Assembly: GCA_905397405.1 (NCBI GenBank)
Contig: CAJPVJ010000387.1
Coordinates: forward strand, 3,179-25,554
DNA length: 22,376 bases
Direction of reading: 5' to 3'
From: Oppiella nova
Lineage: Eukaryota > Arthropoda > Arachnida > Sarcoptiformes > Oppiidae
The position numbers and the translations under genes are program-made. The stretch's first letter is position 1. The number at the start of each line of letters is the position of its first letter. The notes beneath the pieces were generated by a model. It saw only the letters and a program-made list of their open reading frames with translations, ran no database searches and was not told the DNA's origin. Shown one piece after another: positions 1-19,295 of this stretch.

Positions 1-1308
1 ACAAACTGTAATTCAATGTTTTAATAAAAATATTTATGAAACTGTAATTTTATAAAAATTATTTTATTCTCTATAAATGAATATTAATTCAAAATCAAAT
101 ACTTTCATTGAAAATAGTAAATTACAGTCTGTAATAAATCTCAACTTGTGAACATATAAGTATGAATTGCATAAAATGTATAAAAAATTTTGCATGTTTC
201 AAATTAGACCCCTTGTATAAAATTTTGGTTAATACCGACCTGGACATATCATATACTAAACAAAACCCTAACTATCCAGCTACAATTTAGTGAATAAATG
301 AATAAAGTGAACAAGACGGTATTTAAATAAATTGAAATCAAAGTAGCATCGCCATATTTTGGCCGCCCTGTAAATACATATAATAAAATTTTCCATCAAG
401 ATTTAAATATTGCAATATAACTGGGAAATATATATTTGTATTTATATACAGTTTGCGAAAAACAACTTTTGTATGACATTTAACATTAGGTTATATTCAA
501 GTGATATGTCTGTAAAAACAACTCAAATCTTTTTTGAACAGGCATTGGCAGCAAAAGTAAAAATTTTCAAACAAAATATAAATACACATTTTGACTGATT
601 ATATATTTAACTGCAATCATAATACTACTAATAATGTCGCCGTATTATTAATACACATATAATAAGTGATTATGATAAAAACACTAATCTAAATATTGTT
701 TATTTAAATAATATTTTGTTTAAATATTAGACGTGTTTTCACTAATTTCCAAGCGGTAGCTTATATGCAAATATCATACATATAAATATATATATTATAT
801 ATATCATTATTATTTTTAAACATAAAGAATATTCTGTAATATATTACTGCATATAATTGTATAAATTAGTCTAACTTTAGACAAATATTTGATGTAGAGG
901 ATTAAATTCAAAATAGAAATTATTGCTTTTTAGGTAAAATAATAAACATGAAAATTCAAAAAACAAAAATTATAAGACTTTTCAGAAAATATTTTTATCA
1001 ATTCACGAAAAACACAAAATTAAATATTTATTTATAGAAACAAATATTGTTTTTACTGTACTTTTCATATCACAGTACAAAAATCAATGTAAAATATTGT
1101 GTAATATTACAAAATACTATAAATAAAATTGTTTTGTATCATGTCCATATGGTACACGCAATAAATAAATTAAATGTTACACGCTATTGACTAGGTAAAC
1201 ATGTATAATACTGTATATTTTTAATATGTGATAATTGGTATCTAGGTACATTTCTCAATGTATTTTTGTATTTCGTATTTAGCTTGGTACAAAACAATCA
1301 TTTTTTAC
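1..1308. other. AT-rich non-coding stretch
   Basis: Very high A+T with scattered ATAT runs (for example 779-805). No coding pattern, RNA gene or long repeat was recognised apart from the transposon-end-like sequence at 348-374. If the exon at 1309-1397 is real, this is the start of that gene's first intron. Confidence 0.5.
348..374 (-). mobile_element. Possible terminal inverted repeat of a Tc1/mariner-like DNA transposon
   Basis: Read on the minus strand from 374, TA is followed by CAGGGCGGCCAAAATATGG, an outer-end pattern (TA target then CAGGG-GGCCA) common in Tc1/mariner-type elements. The element body would lie to the left, through the start of the window, where no transposase frame is visible and no opposite end was found. 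The same stretch could be read as a splice acceptor (tttacag). Only a candidate. Confidence 0.25.
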
Positions 1309-1397
1309 CTGATATTCTCATTGCGTTTTTGCTCTTTAAACCGCTCCATAAGCTTATCCCACGGGCCACCTCCCATCCCCCTCATTGCAATCGCCAT
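1309..1397 (-). CDS. Candidate first coding exon of an unidentified gene
   Basis: On the minus strand an ATG in good context (aaccATGG) at 1397 opens a GC-richer stretch of 29 codons plus two bases, ending AG before gtaaaa, a plausible phase-2 donor. An in-frame TAA lies three codons upstream of the ATG. The peptide begins MAIAMRGMGGG and continues PWDKLMERFKEQKRNENI, a charged helix-like sequence whose composition looks like real coding sequence beside its roughly 75-80 percent AT surroundings. I do not recognise the family. The gene would run leftward out of the window; no convincing second exon was found in 1-1300. It would be transcribed in the same direction as scratch, about 6.7 kb beyond its stop. 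Confidence 0.55.
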
Positions 1398-2247
1398 GGT
1401 TACTTAATTAATTATATTACAAGTAATCCGACTTGATGATAACAATTAACTAGCAAGCACAATCACAAGTAAGTTTAAATTGAAAAAGTATTAAATCCAT
1501 AATGAATCATAAGCTGTACATAGTAACCAAACATTTAAACATGTCACTTTATTAAGTAGAATTTAATTATTATTTGGTAGTCGCAAATATTAAGTTATCT
1601 TGGTACACATTCAAATATTACGAAATATTTTTTGTAAAACCAAATGATAGACATAAACATGAGTTGTATTTTGTGTATAAAAATCACTTCACAGTCGATA
1701 TGTTGTATCTGTTTATGAGTTGTTTTGCGTGTATTTGTTACACAAATTGTTTCAAAAGTTTCTCCATAATCTAACGCACAAAATGCCACTGTTTTCAGAC
1801 AAATATGAATTTCATATCATTTTGTTGTGTGTTTTATTTTCAAATGGGTTTTTGTATGTGTTTTTTCAAACTTCATGCGAGAATATAAATTCTTTATCTT
1901 TTTCGGTGCACACAAACACATATAAAATAAATTATTCTTGAATTCATGAATTCTGTTGATACGATTAGCTTTACCGGAATATTCTTGAATATTATTACGC
2001 GGAATATCTGTTTGGGATAATAAAATAAAAACATAAAGTATCAATATAAATAATACACATAACATTGTATATTTAAAAATTGTAAGTAGCGTATTATTGT
2101 AATATTAATTTTCGTAGCATGTAGATTTGAATTATATTTATAAAATATTATTTTAAGAATTATTCCATACATTCGCGGAATTTTTAAAACTAAACAAAAA
2201 ATTATAAATTTTTATATTAAAAGCAAATTCTAGCGAATAAATAGTTT

Positions 2248-2252
<5 letters not shown>
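1398..2252. other. AT-rich stretch upstream of the 1397 start
   Basis: No gene recognised. The first 100 bases (to about 1500) would be 5' UTR or promoter of the minus-strand gene starting at 1397. Several overlapping short frames on both strands at 1574-2065 are typical of chance frames in AT-rich DNA. Confidence 0.4.
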
Positions 2253-2288
<36 letters not shown>

Positions 2289-2312
2289 CCTCCCTCTCTC
2301 TCTCTCTCTCTC
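2253..2312. repeat. (CT)n/(GA)n microsatellite
   Basis: About 60 bases of CT dinucleotides with a few interruptions (tctttc, ccctccct). Short frames across it encode only Arg-Glu or Leu-Ser runs and are not genes. Confidence 0.95.
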
Positions 2313-3577
2313 GGAGTGTCGGGGGAGAGATGATAGGAATGATGAGTCATTCATTTTGCATACATCTCTGCACAGCTCTATACATGTCTACACATATCGG
2401 CTATTATTTGCGAGCATTGAGCGCTCAAATAGAGCACAGCCTGCTCGCAGTGAACACAAGTGCATACATCGGCTCATAGACTATAAGTCTATACCTTTTT
2501 ATGGCAACACATTAATGCTCGTCTCATATGGAGTTTAGTACACAGCAAACAAATGGTCACTTCTTAACCTTGCTCAGGACAGGCCATATTTCTTCACGAC
2601 TTATATTATATCCCCGAACGACGACTTATTTTTTGCTAAACAACAAGACTTTTAAAAAAGCTTTAGAGCGCCGGTAGGAAAGAAATATGTTTACAGAGAA
2701 ACAAAAAAAATGACAATTTTTTGTGTAAATATTATATTCCGTTGAAAAGTGTGTTCGGAATCACAGAATCAGTGCTCAGTTTATTTAGTATATATATATA
2801 TAATGGTTGGGAAAGGCATCAATGACTGGTGAGTTAGGGCTTGAATTAATCACTACTTAACTAACACTGGGAACTGGTGTCTAAAATATCACTTGTCGAG
2901 TGTCGACATACTATTCCACTACTTTACTACTCAAATATGTTTTCACAACACTTTTGTTTATTCACATCATATATCGTGCAAAACATTAATTCGCACACAA
3001 ATAGTGGATATATTTTTGAATGAGAAAATTAAATGAAATATAAATATCAAAAAAGTCTATCATTAGGAGAATTGCTGTCAATTTATCTCTTCTGCATAAT
3101 TGGATCACTTTGTAGTCATTGAAATCATTGGTTGTCATCAGAAAGTGATGACTTGTTTATACTATATATCAGTCTTTACGATATAATACACAATATATAC
3201 AATACATGCAATCATTATTTGATTTTCATAGCGAGAGACAGTGTTTGACTCATTTGTGAACAATATATCGTTATTATTGTGGTTTAATGTATAAGTTCTG
3301 GTAATAGAGTGTATGTTATCATTGGTATCACTGGTGTATATAATGCTAATGCGAGCACATGAGGCACCGGCCCTACAATACACCGATGTGATAGAGTAGT
3401 TGGTGTCACTTGACTTGATTTATTATTAGCTCTAATCTGGACACTGAATATAGTTAGTCGACTAACAAGTGATCTGTCTTCGCATGTAATGAACTAAGAA
3501 ATATCGGCCGAAGGGATCAACACTATTCGCACAGTTGGCTCTGTTCAGAGACTGCCTTTTCATATGTATAACTGATA

Positions 3578-3579
<2 letters not shown>
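2313..3579. other. Intergenic stretch with a GC-richer island
   Basis: Positions 2340-2530 are less AT-rich and contain a short hairpin at 2476-2492 (7-bp arms, ATAGACT/AGTCTAT, 3-nt loop) followed shortly by five Ts. Nothing here resembles a known snRNA or tRNA. The remainder, to 3579, is ordinary AT-rich sequence with no gene recognised. Confidence 0.4.
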
Positions 3580-3617
<38 letters not shown>

Positions 3618-3793
3618 AAAGAGAGAGAGAGAGAGAGCGAATGGAAGCGAATGGAAAGAGTGCTATGAGTGTCGGCGCACCGCCAATAATATTACATTTA
3701 ATGAAAAGATCGGACAAACATTCAATTTGTGATTCTCGTTCTCTACTTTAAACCGCACACAACCGGAGAGAGAGAGAGAGAGAGCGAATGGAA
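3580..3793. repeat. Two GA tracts, both followed by the unit GCGAATGGAA
   Basis: GA tracts at 3580-3638 and 3766-3784. The 10-mer GCGAATGGAA follows the first tract twice in tandem (3637-3646, 3647-3656) and the second once (3784-3793). This suggests local duplication of a GA-plus-unit module. Confidence 0.85.
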
Positions 3794-4440
3794 AAGGGAA
3801 CAAGTGATGCTCTAATAAGATAAGTAAATGTTTTTGTCGCACAAAATGGTCGGATATGTATTTCACAAACATAGTCATCAAAGGAGATAATATTTGTAAC
3901 AATTTCGGTGCCAATACACGAATCCTTTGCAAACGTAAGTCGTCGATGGCTTTACTCTTAGGGAAGTGTGTGGAGACAAAAAACACTGTTCGCACAGACA
4001 TCACAGACCTTGTATTGATTATTGGTTTAGCAAATGCTTTATTGGTCTCTGACTTATTAATGTTAGCGAAACAAGAATAAAAGTAGTTATAGAGAGCGCC
4101 TATGTTTTCACATTTGCCAGTTTGCCAGTGTCTGTATCATAATAGTGTGTAATATTGTGGACATATCTATACAAATGAATGATGAAATGATATGATGTCT
4201 GTGTTATTACAATCGTATATAACTCTAGATTATGAGCGAATGCAACAATTTTCTAAAGAGATGCTATAAATTCTAGTTAAACCTCTTATTATAAGCACAT
4301 TAAATCACTCTTAAATACCAGTGCAGGCTATGGTCACAAAAAACTAATTCCTATGTCTGGCAATCCATACTCTGGCCATCAAATCATTATATATGTCCCA
4401 AAAAGATAAATAAATCTTTTCGATTATTATTATTGCTATT
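3794..4440. other. Intergenic stretch with overlapping weak frames
   Basis: A plus-strand frame (3856-4080, 74 codons) overlaps a longer minus-strand frame (3663-4004) that runs into the GA tracts. Neither peptide is recognisable. A donor-like AAACgtaagt occurs at about 3931-3940 on the plus strand. Composition is moderately balanced at 3830-4080 compared with the flanks. I treat this as non-coding unless a transcript says otherwise. Confidence 0.3.
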
Positions 4441-4446
4441 TTTGCT

Positions 4447-4474
4447 CTCCCTTTCCTCCCTTTCCTCCCTTTCC
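4447..4474. repeat. Short tandem repeat, 9-bp unit CCCTTTCCT
   Basis: About three copies of a pyrimidine-only 9-bp unit in tandem. Confidence 0.8.
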
Positions 4475-6960
4475 ATTCATTTAATATAATAACAAATCTT
4501 CTCTTCACTTATTTCTCTTTATTTCATATCAATCAACCGATTCATACAATTGTCAATAGTTTTTATCAAATAACTACTAAAAATTAGATTATAATATCAT
4601 ATTTCATAACTTAGATTATACTTCAAAATTACAATTATTTTCAAATAGCAATCATAACTTATAATTCAAATAAAAATGCATAATAATTTACAATTAAACC
4701 ATGAATTGCTTAGTGTTTTTGACATTTTTTTGTTGTTTTCAATAAATGATAGTTACAATTCATATTTCATTTTAATATTGTTTGTATAGATTGTCGTTTA
4801 CTGTAATTATAATATTCGCATCATTTACAATAGTTTTATATTTCAAAGCCTTTATTACCAAAGCTTATCATTTAAAACAATGAATAAGTTATACATTTTC
4901 TAAATTAATTTTAGTGTTGATTAAGTAGACAAATGAGAATACATTACATAATAAAATATTCTAATAATGACATTCTTATAGTATTATATATACATTAAAA
5001 ATAAAAATAATTAGACTAAAGAAGTAATTATTACTATTATTTGTTATTATACTCGTTATTATTGAGAACAACAACAGAATGACTGTATTTGTTGTTCATT
5101 GCTATAATATATTCACTCCAAACTACCTGTACATCAATTTATTGCTCTCAGAATGATTATTATCCACAGAATATTCCTTTGAATTCCTTCACACTTAATC
5201 AGGAATTCAAACATATATTTCTGTTCAAATAATTTGAGTTTTTTATTTAAAGGATGCATAAAAACCATTGTATTTTTAACACATATTATCATTTAGTTTG
5301 ATATTCACTTCAAAACTGTTTTCAAAATAGAAACTCATTAGTTATTGAATGAATTGTAATCTCAATGTTTGCAATCAATAATTTTAACCATCTATTCATA
5401 AGTATTTGTTTGAATTTTATTTTTGTTTCGCTTTGTTATACTTTTCTAAAAATATTTTATTTAGATTTATAAAAATTTAATAAATGATTAAAACTAAATT
5501 TATTTTTGATGCAAAAGAAATGCCTATTAAAGGAAATAATGATTTAATTTTGCTTTTTTAATAAGAATACAATTCATTCAATGACTTAACATTTAAATAA
5601 ATTAATAAATGATTTGTTGTACACTAAATATACTACAGTATTATTATATGATTGATTGATGTCTAAACTCATAGTTTGCAATCAAGAGGTGCATAGTTTC
5701 AAAAATGATTGATTATTGAACGACTTATTTGTCATTTCATTCAAATCTTTGAATATATATAAATTTATTGTTACTTTCAAACCAATGATAGACATTATAA
5801 ATGATTAGTTGCAAACAATAAACTATTTATTGAATTAAATTTTCACACAATTATTAGTTTCACTCAAATCTATTGTAAACTCAATTCAATATAATATTGA
5901 AAAGACTGGTAATTGGCTTTTAGTCAAACAAAACGCGACAATTGATTGTAATATTGAATTGATTTTAGATTGAAAATAATTTTTTGTCAAAACATTTTGA
6001 AATATATTTGAAATCAAATACAAAACTGGAAGCATTATATTAATGATTAAATTGTGTCATTTTGCGATATATTTGTCATATGATAGTCTAATTGTACGCA
6101 CCATTCAATTCAGTTTACAATGAATTTATATATTTATTGCACAAATAACTTGCTCATTTATTACTATTAATGTTGGCTTCACTTCAAAGTTTGCAAGACT
6201 GGCAGAGATGACCACATTTTGAGATTTTGTTTCGTTTTATCAAAATATCGTTAATTTCAATTATTTTTTGAGATCCTTTTGGGATATTAACTAAATATAA
6301 ATATTCTTGCTCAATTATTGCTATAAAAGGTATTAGAAATAAAAATTATAATTTTGATTCAATTATTCAATGACTATATTGATTGCATCCGATGCCCAGC
6401 CATACAGACATTCATTCAATTCATATGATAGTAGAGACAATCATATTTTGAATTAATGAGTCAATTAATTATATAATGTTAAGGAATAATAGGCTGAATA
6501 TAGATATACAGTAATTTTGTCGTATCAATTAATCGCATACATATGAGTATATTCTGTGAGTATTAATACTACTGTATATTTGTATTCATATATGAATTGA
6601 TATTTACAAATGTTGGATAGTATGGGATGAATATAATGCAGTAATCGATACCAAACCGGTAGTGAAAACAAAGCAATAGAATCGGAGATTTATAAACAAG
6701 AGTTATTAATCTCAGATAAATATTATAATATTTGCAACAATTTTTATTACCAAATAAATAATAAAATATATTTATTCTATGCTTTATATACTGTTATGTT
6801 TACTCTTAGTATTAATAAATTTCTAAACTCTTGATTGAGACGTAACGCAAACTTTATATAATATAATAATAATCGCCAAAACAATCATTTTTAAAAATGA
6901 CTAATTATAGACTAGAAATCAATTGTAATATGAAATGCAAATATGTTGTGAATTAAATAT
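4475..6960. other. Extremely AT-rich stretch without genes
   Basis: About 2.5 kb, dominated by A and T with recurring words such as attgat, aatgat and tcaatt, and short near-palindromes (for example around 5886-5902). There is no coding frame of note and no recognisable repeat family. Confidence 0.5.
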
Positions 6961-7018
6961 TTTTGTGATGAATATTCACTCAATAGTTAAAGAGAAAGAG
7001 AGACAAAAGCAAAGCTCG

Positions 7019-7032
7019 CGTTCATATGAACG
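7019..7032. promoter_or_regulatory. 14-bp perfect palindrome CGTTCATATGAACG
   Basis: A perfect dyad containing a CATATG E-box-like core, at the edge of a GC-richer island (about 7000-7260) that lies about 1.1 kb beyond the scratch stop codon. It could bind a dimeric factor, but this rests on symmetry alone. Confidence 0.3.
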
Positions 7033-8130
7033 GTAATGACTGTCCACGAGTTGGTGGCACCCGTAGACAATGCAATCACTATTAGTATTATGAGTACCGC
7101 TAGTGAACCGCATAAACACGAACTTTGTATGAAAATTGCATTACAGTTTGGATGGGCCTACAGTCTGGGGACAGAGATATCAACTCCACCCGTATTAGCT
7201 GTAGACGAAAATGAGTTTGTTTTTCAGACAAAACCTCTATATTTGATATAACAGTAAGCGCTTAATACAAGTGAAAGTATAACTCAAAGGTTTTTTATAT
7301 CGATATTTGAGATGAGGATGAGTGCAACATTTGTTTAGTCTCAGGAATTGTTGCTCTCCAGCAACCAGTGCCTACTAGTGCTACCAGTGCTGTGTAGTAC
7401 TGACTATAGTCTATCGCTTATCAATTTTGGACACAAATGAAAGTGAGAGTCAGTTAAGAAGGGATACAACGAAGAAGAAGAAGAATAAGTTATACGCCAT
7501 GAATGAGATAAAAGATAAGACTAATGAAACTTACTTTACAGTACAGTTGGGCTATAATACAAATACATAGAGAGCTAGTGTTGTACTCCTAATACAGTTT
7601 ATCTCACAAATCAGATACGCAATACTGTATTGTGCTATACGTACTGTATATCTATAAGAGTAATAATAATACTAATAGTAATCGTAATAATAATAATAAT
7701 CGTAAATTTTTTCGTACAAAAAACTCAGCGTTAAGTTAAAAGGAGAGTTAGCTATGACTGCAAACTATGTATGGCTTATAAGCCTATGAGGCTAAGAGGC
7801 TGTGAGCCTATGAGGCACGTCTTGTTTTAAAGATTTCGTTATATATACACTCACTATAAGCACAAGAAAAACACAGAAATAGTAGTAAAATGTTTTTATG
7901 CAACACTAATGTAATTTAGTTTTTTCATAGTTTATGTGTTATTACACCTTAACTCACATTATTTGCTTGCGTTTGGCTAATGGATGAAATCAAGCGCTGA
8001 TTCTTAAATAATACATAATTTTGCACAACTTTTTCACTATTATTGCTCGCATTTCGAGAGTAGTCGGCAGTAAAAAGGAAGCAGAGATAGGGAGCAAAGA
8101 CTGGCGTTTAGAACATTATGTTTGCATTAA
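7033..8130. other. GC-richer island and probable scratch 3' UTR
   Basis: Positions 7036-7251 hold an open plus-strand frame of 71 codons whose peptide I do not recognise. Positions 7340-7500 are mixed-composition DNA with a GAAGAAGAAG run (about 7470-7486), and 7660-7710 is an imperfect TAA repeat. The part next to the stop, down to at least about 7880, is expected to be scratch 3' UTR. No strong AATAAA on the minus strand was seen close to the stop, only variants such as CATAAA near 7888, so the cleavage site is unknown. Confidence 0.4.
7781..7816. repeat. Direct repeat AGCCTATGAGGC, two copies 24 bp apart
   Basis: Exact 12-mers at 7781-7792 and 7805-7816 with a related aggctgtga between them. 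They would lie within the presumed scratch 3' UTR. The gcct/aggc ends allow short local pairing. Confidence 0.7.
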
Positions 8131-16414
<8,284 letters not shown>

Positions 16415-16859
16415 TGCCTCCACTCCCAGTTAAGGCATCGCATTCAACAATTACTGCACCAAACCATACACTCTAATACACTGTTCAAGTGATACATTGT
16501 ATAAGTTATTAGATTTACTAATACATTCATAACTATAGTCATATATTACTGTTAGACATTTATTAATAGCGTAGATATAAATATTAATTTACATACCCGT
16601 TGAATATTAAAGTAAATTAATTATTAAATAAATCTCTTTCCATCCGATTTGAAGCAAACACACAGAGAAGTAATGGTTTTGAATTGAAATTATTAATTAG
16701 AACATTGTTTGGACGAAAAGTTGAGTGAGTTTTGCAAAAATATTAATTCGCGAAACACTGATGGAAACCAAAGAGAAATTGCATAAAAGTATGATAACGT
16801 GTGGAACAGAAAAAAGAGAACTTTTAGTAATAGTTATGATTTGAGTATTGCATTGAAGT

Positions 16860-17085
16860 GATGGCAGAGATGTGACTGAAAGTGCGATACTCTGTGTGTT
16901 AGTTCACGACTCACTTCTCCCTCTCATTCACTCGATATCTTTCGCTTAGAGATGAATGGAAGCGACGGAACAACAATCATATCGAGGAGTTTGTGGCGGA
17001 GAGTGAGAGCACATGAGCACAACCGCACCAAACGGTCATACAGTCAGTCGACGATTGCGTCAAACGCTAACACAATTGATTGACC
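16860..17085 (-). promoter_or_regulatory. scrt: Candidate scratch promoter / 5' UTR region
   Basis: A GC-richer block 0.45-0.67 kb upstream of the scratch ATG, in otherwise very AT-rich DNA. On the minus strand it contains initiator-like TCAGTC near 16881 and a GACTGACTG run near 17040. There is no clear TATA box at a suitable distance. Chosen on position and composition only. Confidence 0.35.
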
Positions 17086-17592
17086 GAAATATTTCAGTTT
17101 CAGTTCAAATATCAATCCCAAACAAAACAAAATAAAATATTAATGAATTAAATTATAATGAATTTCTAAATCAAAAACCAGTCGATCAAATAAATCTAAT
17201 TTTGATATCAATTTAATGAATTTATTACAAATAAAGGCCAATATTTAGACAATAGATAACATAATAACTATTGGAAAAAACTCTATCCTTATTCTCTGCA
17301 CTCACTTCATGTTATACTCTATTATTGTTTTATTGCCTTAAGAAAAACTTATGAGACAAACAACTCTTAAGTTTTATTAAAACATACATTTTTTGAAAGA
17401 CAAAATACAAATCATTAAATATTATTTTTTGTAATAATTTTAAATAACTTTATTTACTGATATTTTAAGGCAATGTTTGCAAAAAATGAAACCCATGTTA
17501 AGGGCATTGAAATGACACTTTCCTGTAATGCACGGACTGACTGCAGGCAAAGCCAAACTTTAGCGGCAAAACTATTTTTCATTGATGTGTGT

Positions 17593-17620
17593 GTGAAGGT
17601 ATTACGTGCTCTAATAAATC
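17593..17620 (+). repeat. 28-bp exact dispersed repeat, copy 2
   Basis: Identical to 15916-15943. Its last base is the first base of the left arm of the fold-back (17620), so it abuts the inverted repeat exactly. It lies in a short open frame (17473-17673) whose peptide is not recognisable. Confidence 0.85.
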
Positions 17621-17998
17621 ATGAACCTCTAAAACACTTTTTATCAGTTTCTCTAAAAAGTAGTTTAGATTAAACATTGAAGAGTCGGGAAATAGATATA
17701 AACGAATGAGAGAGAGAGAGAGAGAGAGATTTAAATATTATTATTGTTTGCCAGTATTAGTGTCTAATCTAATATCTAATAAATTAGTTTTATTTTGAAT
17801 ACTTAAAAAACCTATTTTTTTATTAAATTGCGTGAGAAATAAGAAATGTTTAATAAGACTACAGTCTATGTGAATAGAAAACATTCTACTTATTTAGTTA
17901 AATTTTAAATACACACAAAATTCATGTTATTTTAAAATTGTTATCTAAAAACGCTTTTTGTGAATTACTCTTTCCTTTTTCATTCTTACTCTACTCGT

Positions 17999-18039
<41 letters not shown>

Positions 18040-18124
18040 CGTTTATATCTATTTCCCGACTCTTCAATGTTTAATCTAAACTACTTTTTAGAGAAACTGA
18101 TAAAAAGTGTTTTAGAGGTTCATG
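17620..18124. repeat. Long perfect inverted repeat (fold-back) ending in GA/CT tracts
   Basis: The left arm (17620-17729) starts CATGAACCTCTAAAACAC and ends in a GA tract. The right arm (18001-18124) is its exact reverse complement, starting with a CT tract and ending GTGTTTTAGAGGTTCATG. The non-repetitive part, 17620-17707, matches without a mismatch as far as I can read; the CT tract of the right arm is some 13 bases longer. The loop of about 271 bp (17730-18000) is AT-rich and has no coding frame. No target-site duplication is evident next to the arms. It lies 1.2 kb upstream of the scratch ATG. Options: a non-autonomous fold-back/MITE-like DNA element, a hairpin-RNA source if transcribed, or an inverted-duplication assembly artefact. 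Confidence 0.9.
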
Positions 18125-18139
18125 TAGTCATATATAAAG

Positions 18140-18275
18140 TTTTAGTTCTCAACAAATCGTTTGGCGAACTATTAATCCCTGCAATCCGTTGCTCACAACA
18201 CGACTTCTCCATGTGTTTCCTCTACTCCTTAGAGGCCTGATTGCGGCCATCATTTCGTCGACACAGCCTCTAAAA
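18140..18275 (-). other. GC-richer segment with splice-like signals, possible upstream exon
   Basis: On the minus strand, ctcattttttag is followed by a GC-richer stretch (AGGCTGTGTCGACG...) and about 80 bases later by GTT/gtgagc, so both acceptor and donor motifs are present. One frame stays open across it and would contain VDEMMAAIRPLRSRGN; I do not recognise this peptide. It could be a 5' UTR exon of scratch, an exon of another gene, or repeat remnant. It sits directly beside the fold-back. Confidence 0.25.
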
Positions 18276-18289
18276 AATGAGACGTTTTT

Positions 18290-19262
18290 AAGCAAAAGAA
18301 ATAATATATAAAAATTAGTTATCTCTCACTAAACATTAAAAGTGAGTCAAAACTCGTAATAAATGAGCGCTAATTTATAACTGTATTAAATGTATTTCTT
18401 TTGTTAGGAATAGCTATCGATTCGCACCACTAATGATAATCATATTTCTATATTAAACATTGAAAACATTTTTCATTATTATTTGTATTCAAACGTATGA
18501 TAATATTAGGCACCACTCGAACGAGTTTTCATTAGTTATTATGAAAAGTAAGAAAAATGTATTTAATTCTTGCTTTCCATGTAGTCTTTAATTCAATATT
18601 TTTATACTAAAATTATTATGCAATAAATCACATCTGAAAATTGAAAATTATTATTATTACTTTTAAGGGAAAATATTATTTTTTAATAAAATATTTGCAA
18701 AAAACCTTTGTAATCAATTAAATAAATTGATTGGATTTAGTGTTTAGGGAAGTGTAGGAAAATTTCGCAACTAATGGCTAATGTATAAGAGCTGATCCCT
18801 AACTTAGCTAACCTAACTAACCTAGCTTGAATCGATTAGTCTGCTTATGACTCTGTGATTCATCTATTATTTGGAGTTAACAACAAATAAATCTCACAAA
18901 TATTCGGTCAATTCGTACGATTTGTTGACTTATAAAACATTTATTAAATCTTAAAGAAAAACCAAAATATATATCACTCACAGTGAAAGCAAAGAAGTGT
19001 TGAATTGTTTGCTTAAAATATGAAATTGTTTGCACTGAATATAATATATTATAATAAATTAAATTAAATAATCCAAACATAAAAAGGCTGTGCAAACAGT
19101 GCCATAAGAATAGGTGATGCGTTGATCTGATTAAAAGCTCAAATAGTGTTTGAATTGTTTGCATTCATCTGATAAGTGATAACTTTGTGACCAAATATAT
19201 AATAAAAAAGGAAAACGAAAGAATTTTTCTTATATTTTAATTTATTTGTTGGCATCTCTTCC
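18290..19262. other. AT-rich stretch without recognised genes
   Basis: No coding pattern. An aacttagctaacctaactaacctagc run at about 18800-18826 is a short TAAC-type repeat. Minus-strand frames at 18877-19164 and 19139-19336 look like chance frames, the latter driven by the CT tract. Confidence 0.4.
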
Positions 19263-19263
19263 C

Positions 19264-19295
19264 ACTCTCTCTCTCTCTCTCCCTCTCTCTCTCTC
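19264..19295. repeat. (CT)n microsatellite
   Basis: CT tract with one CCC interruption, followed by degenerate ctgtccgtctgtctctc. Confidence 0.95.

Noticed and set aside
2470-2506. Small hairpin followed by a T run as an RNA polymerase III gene end
   Set aside because: Only 7-bp arms, and no A/B box or known snRNA sequence upstream.
3663-4004. 113-codon minus-strand frame
   Set aside because: Its C-terminal half is Leu-Ser repeats from the reverse of a GA tract, and it overlaps a plus-strand frame of equal quality. No recognisable motif.
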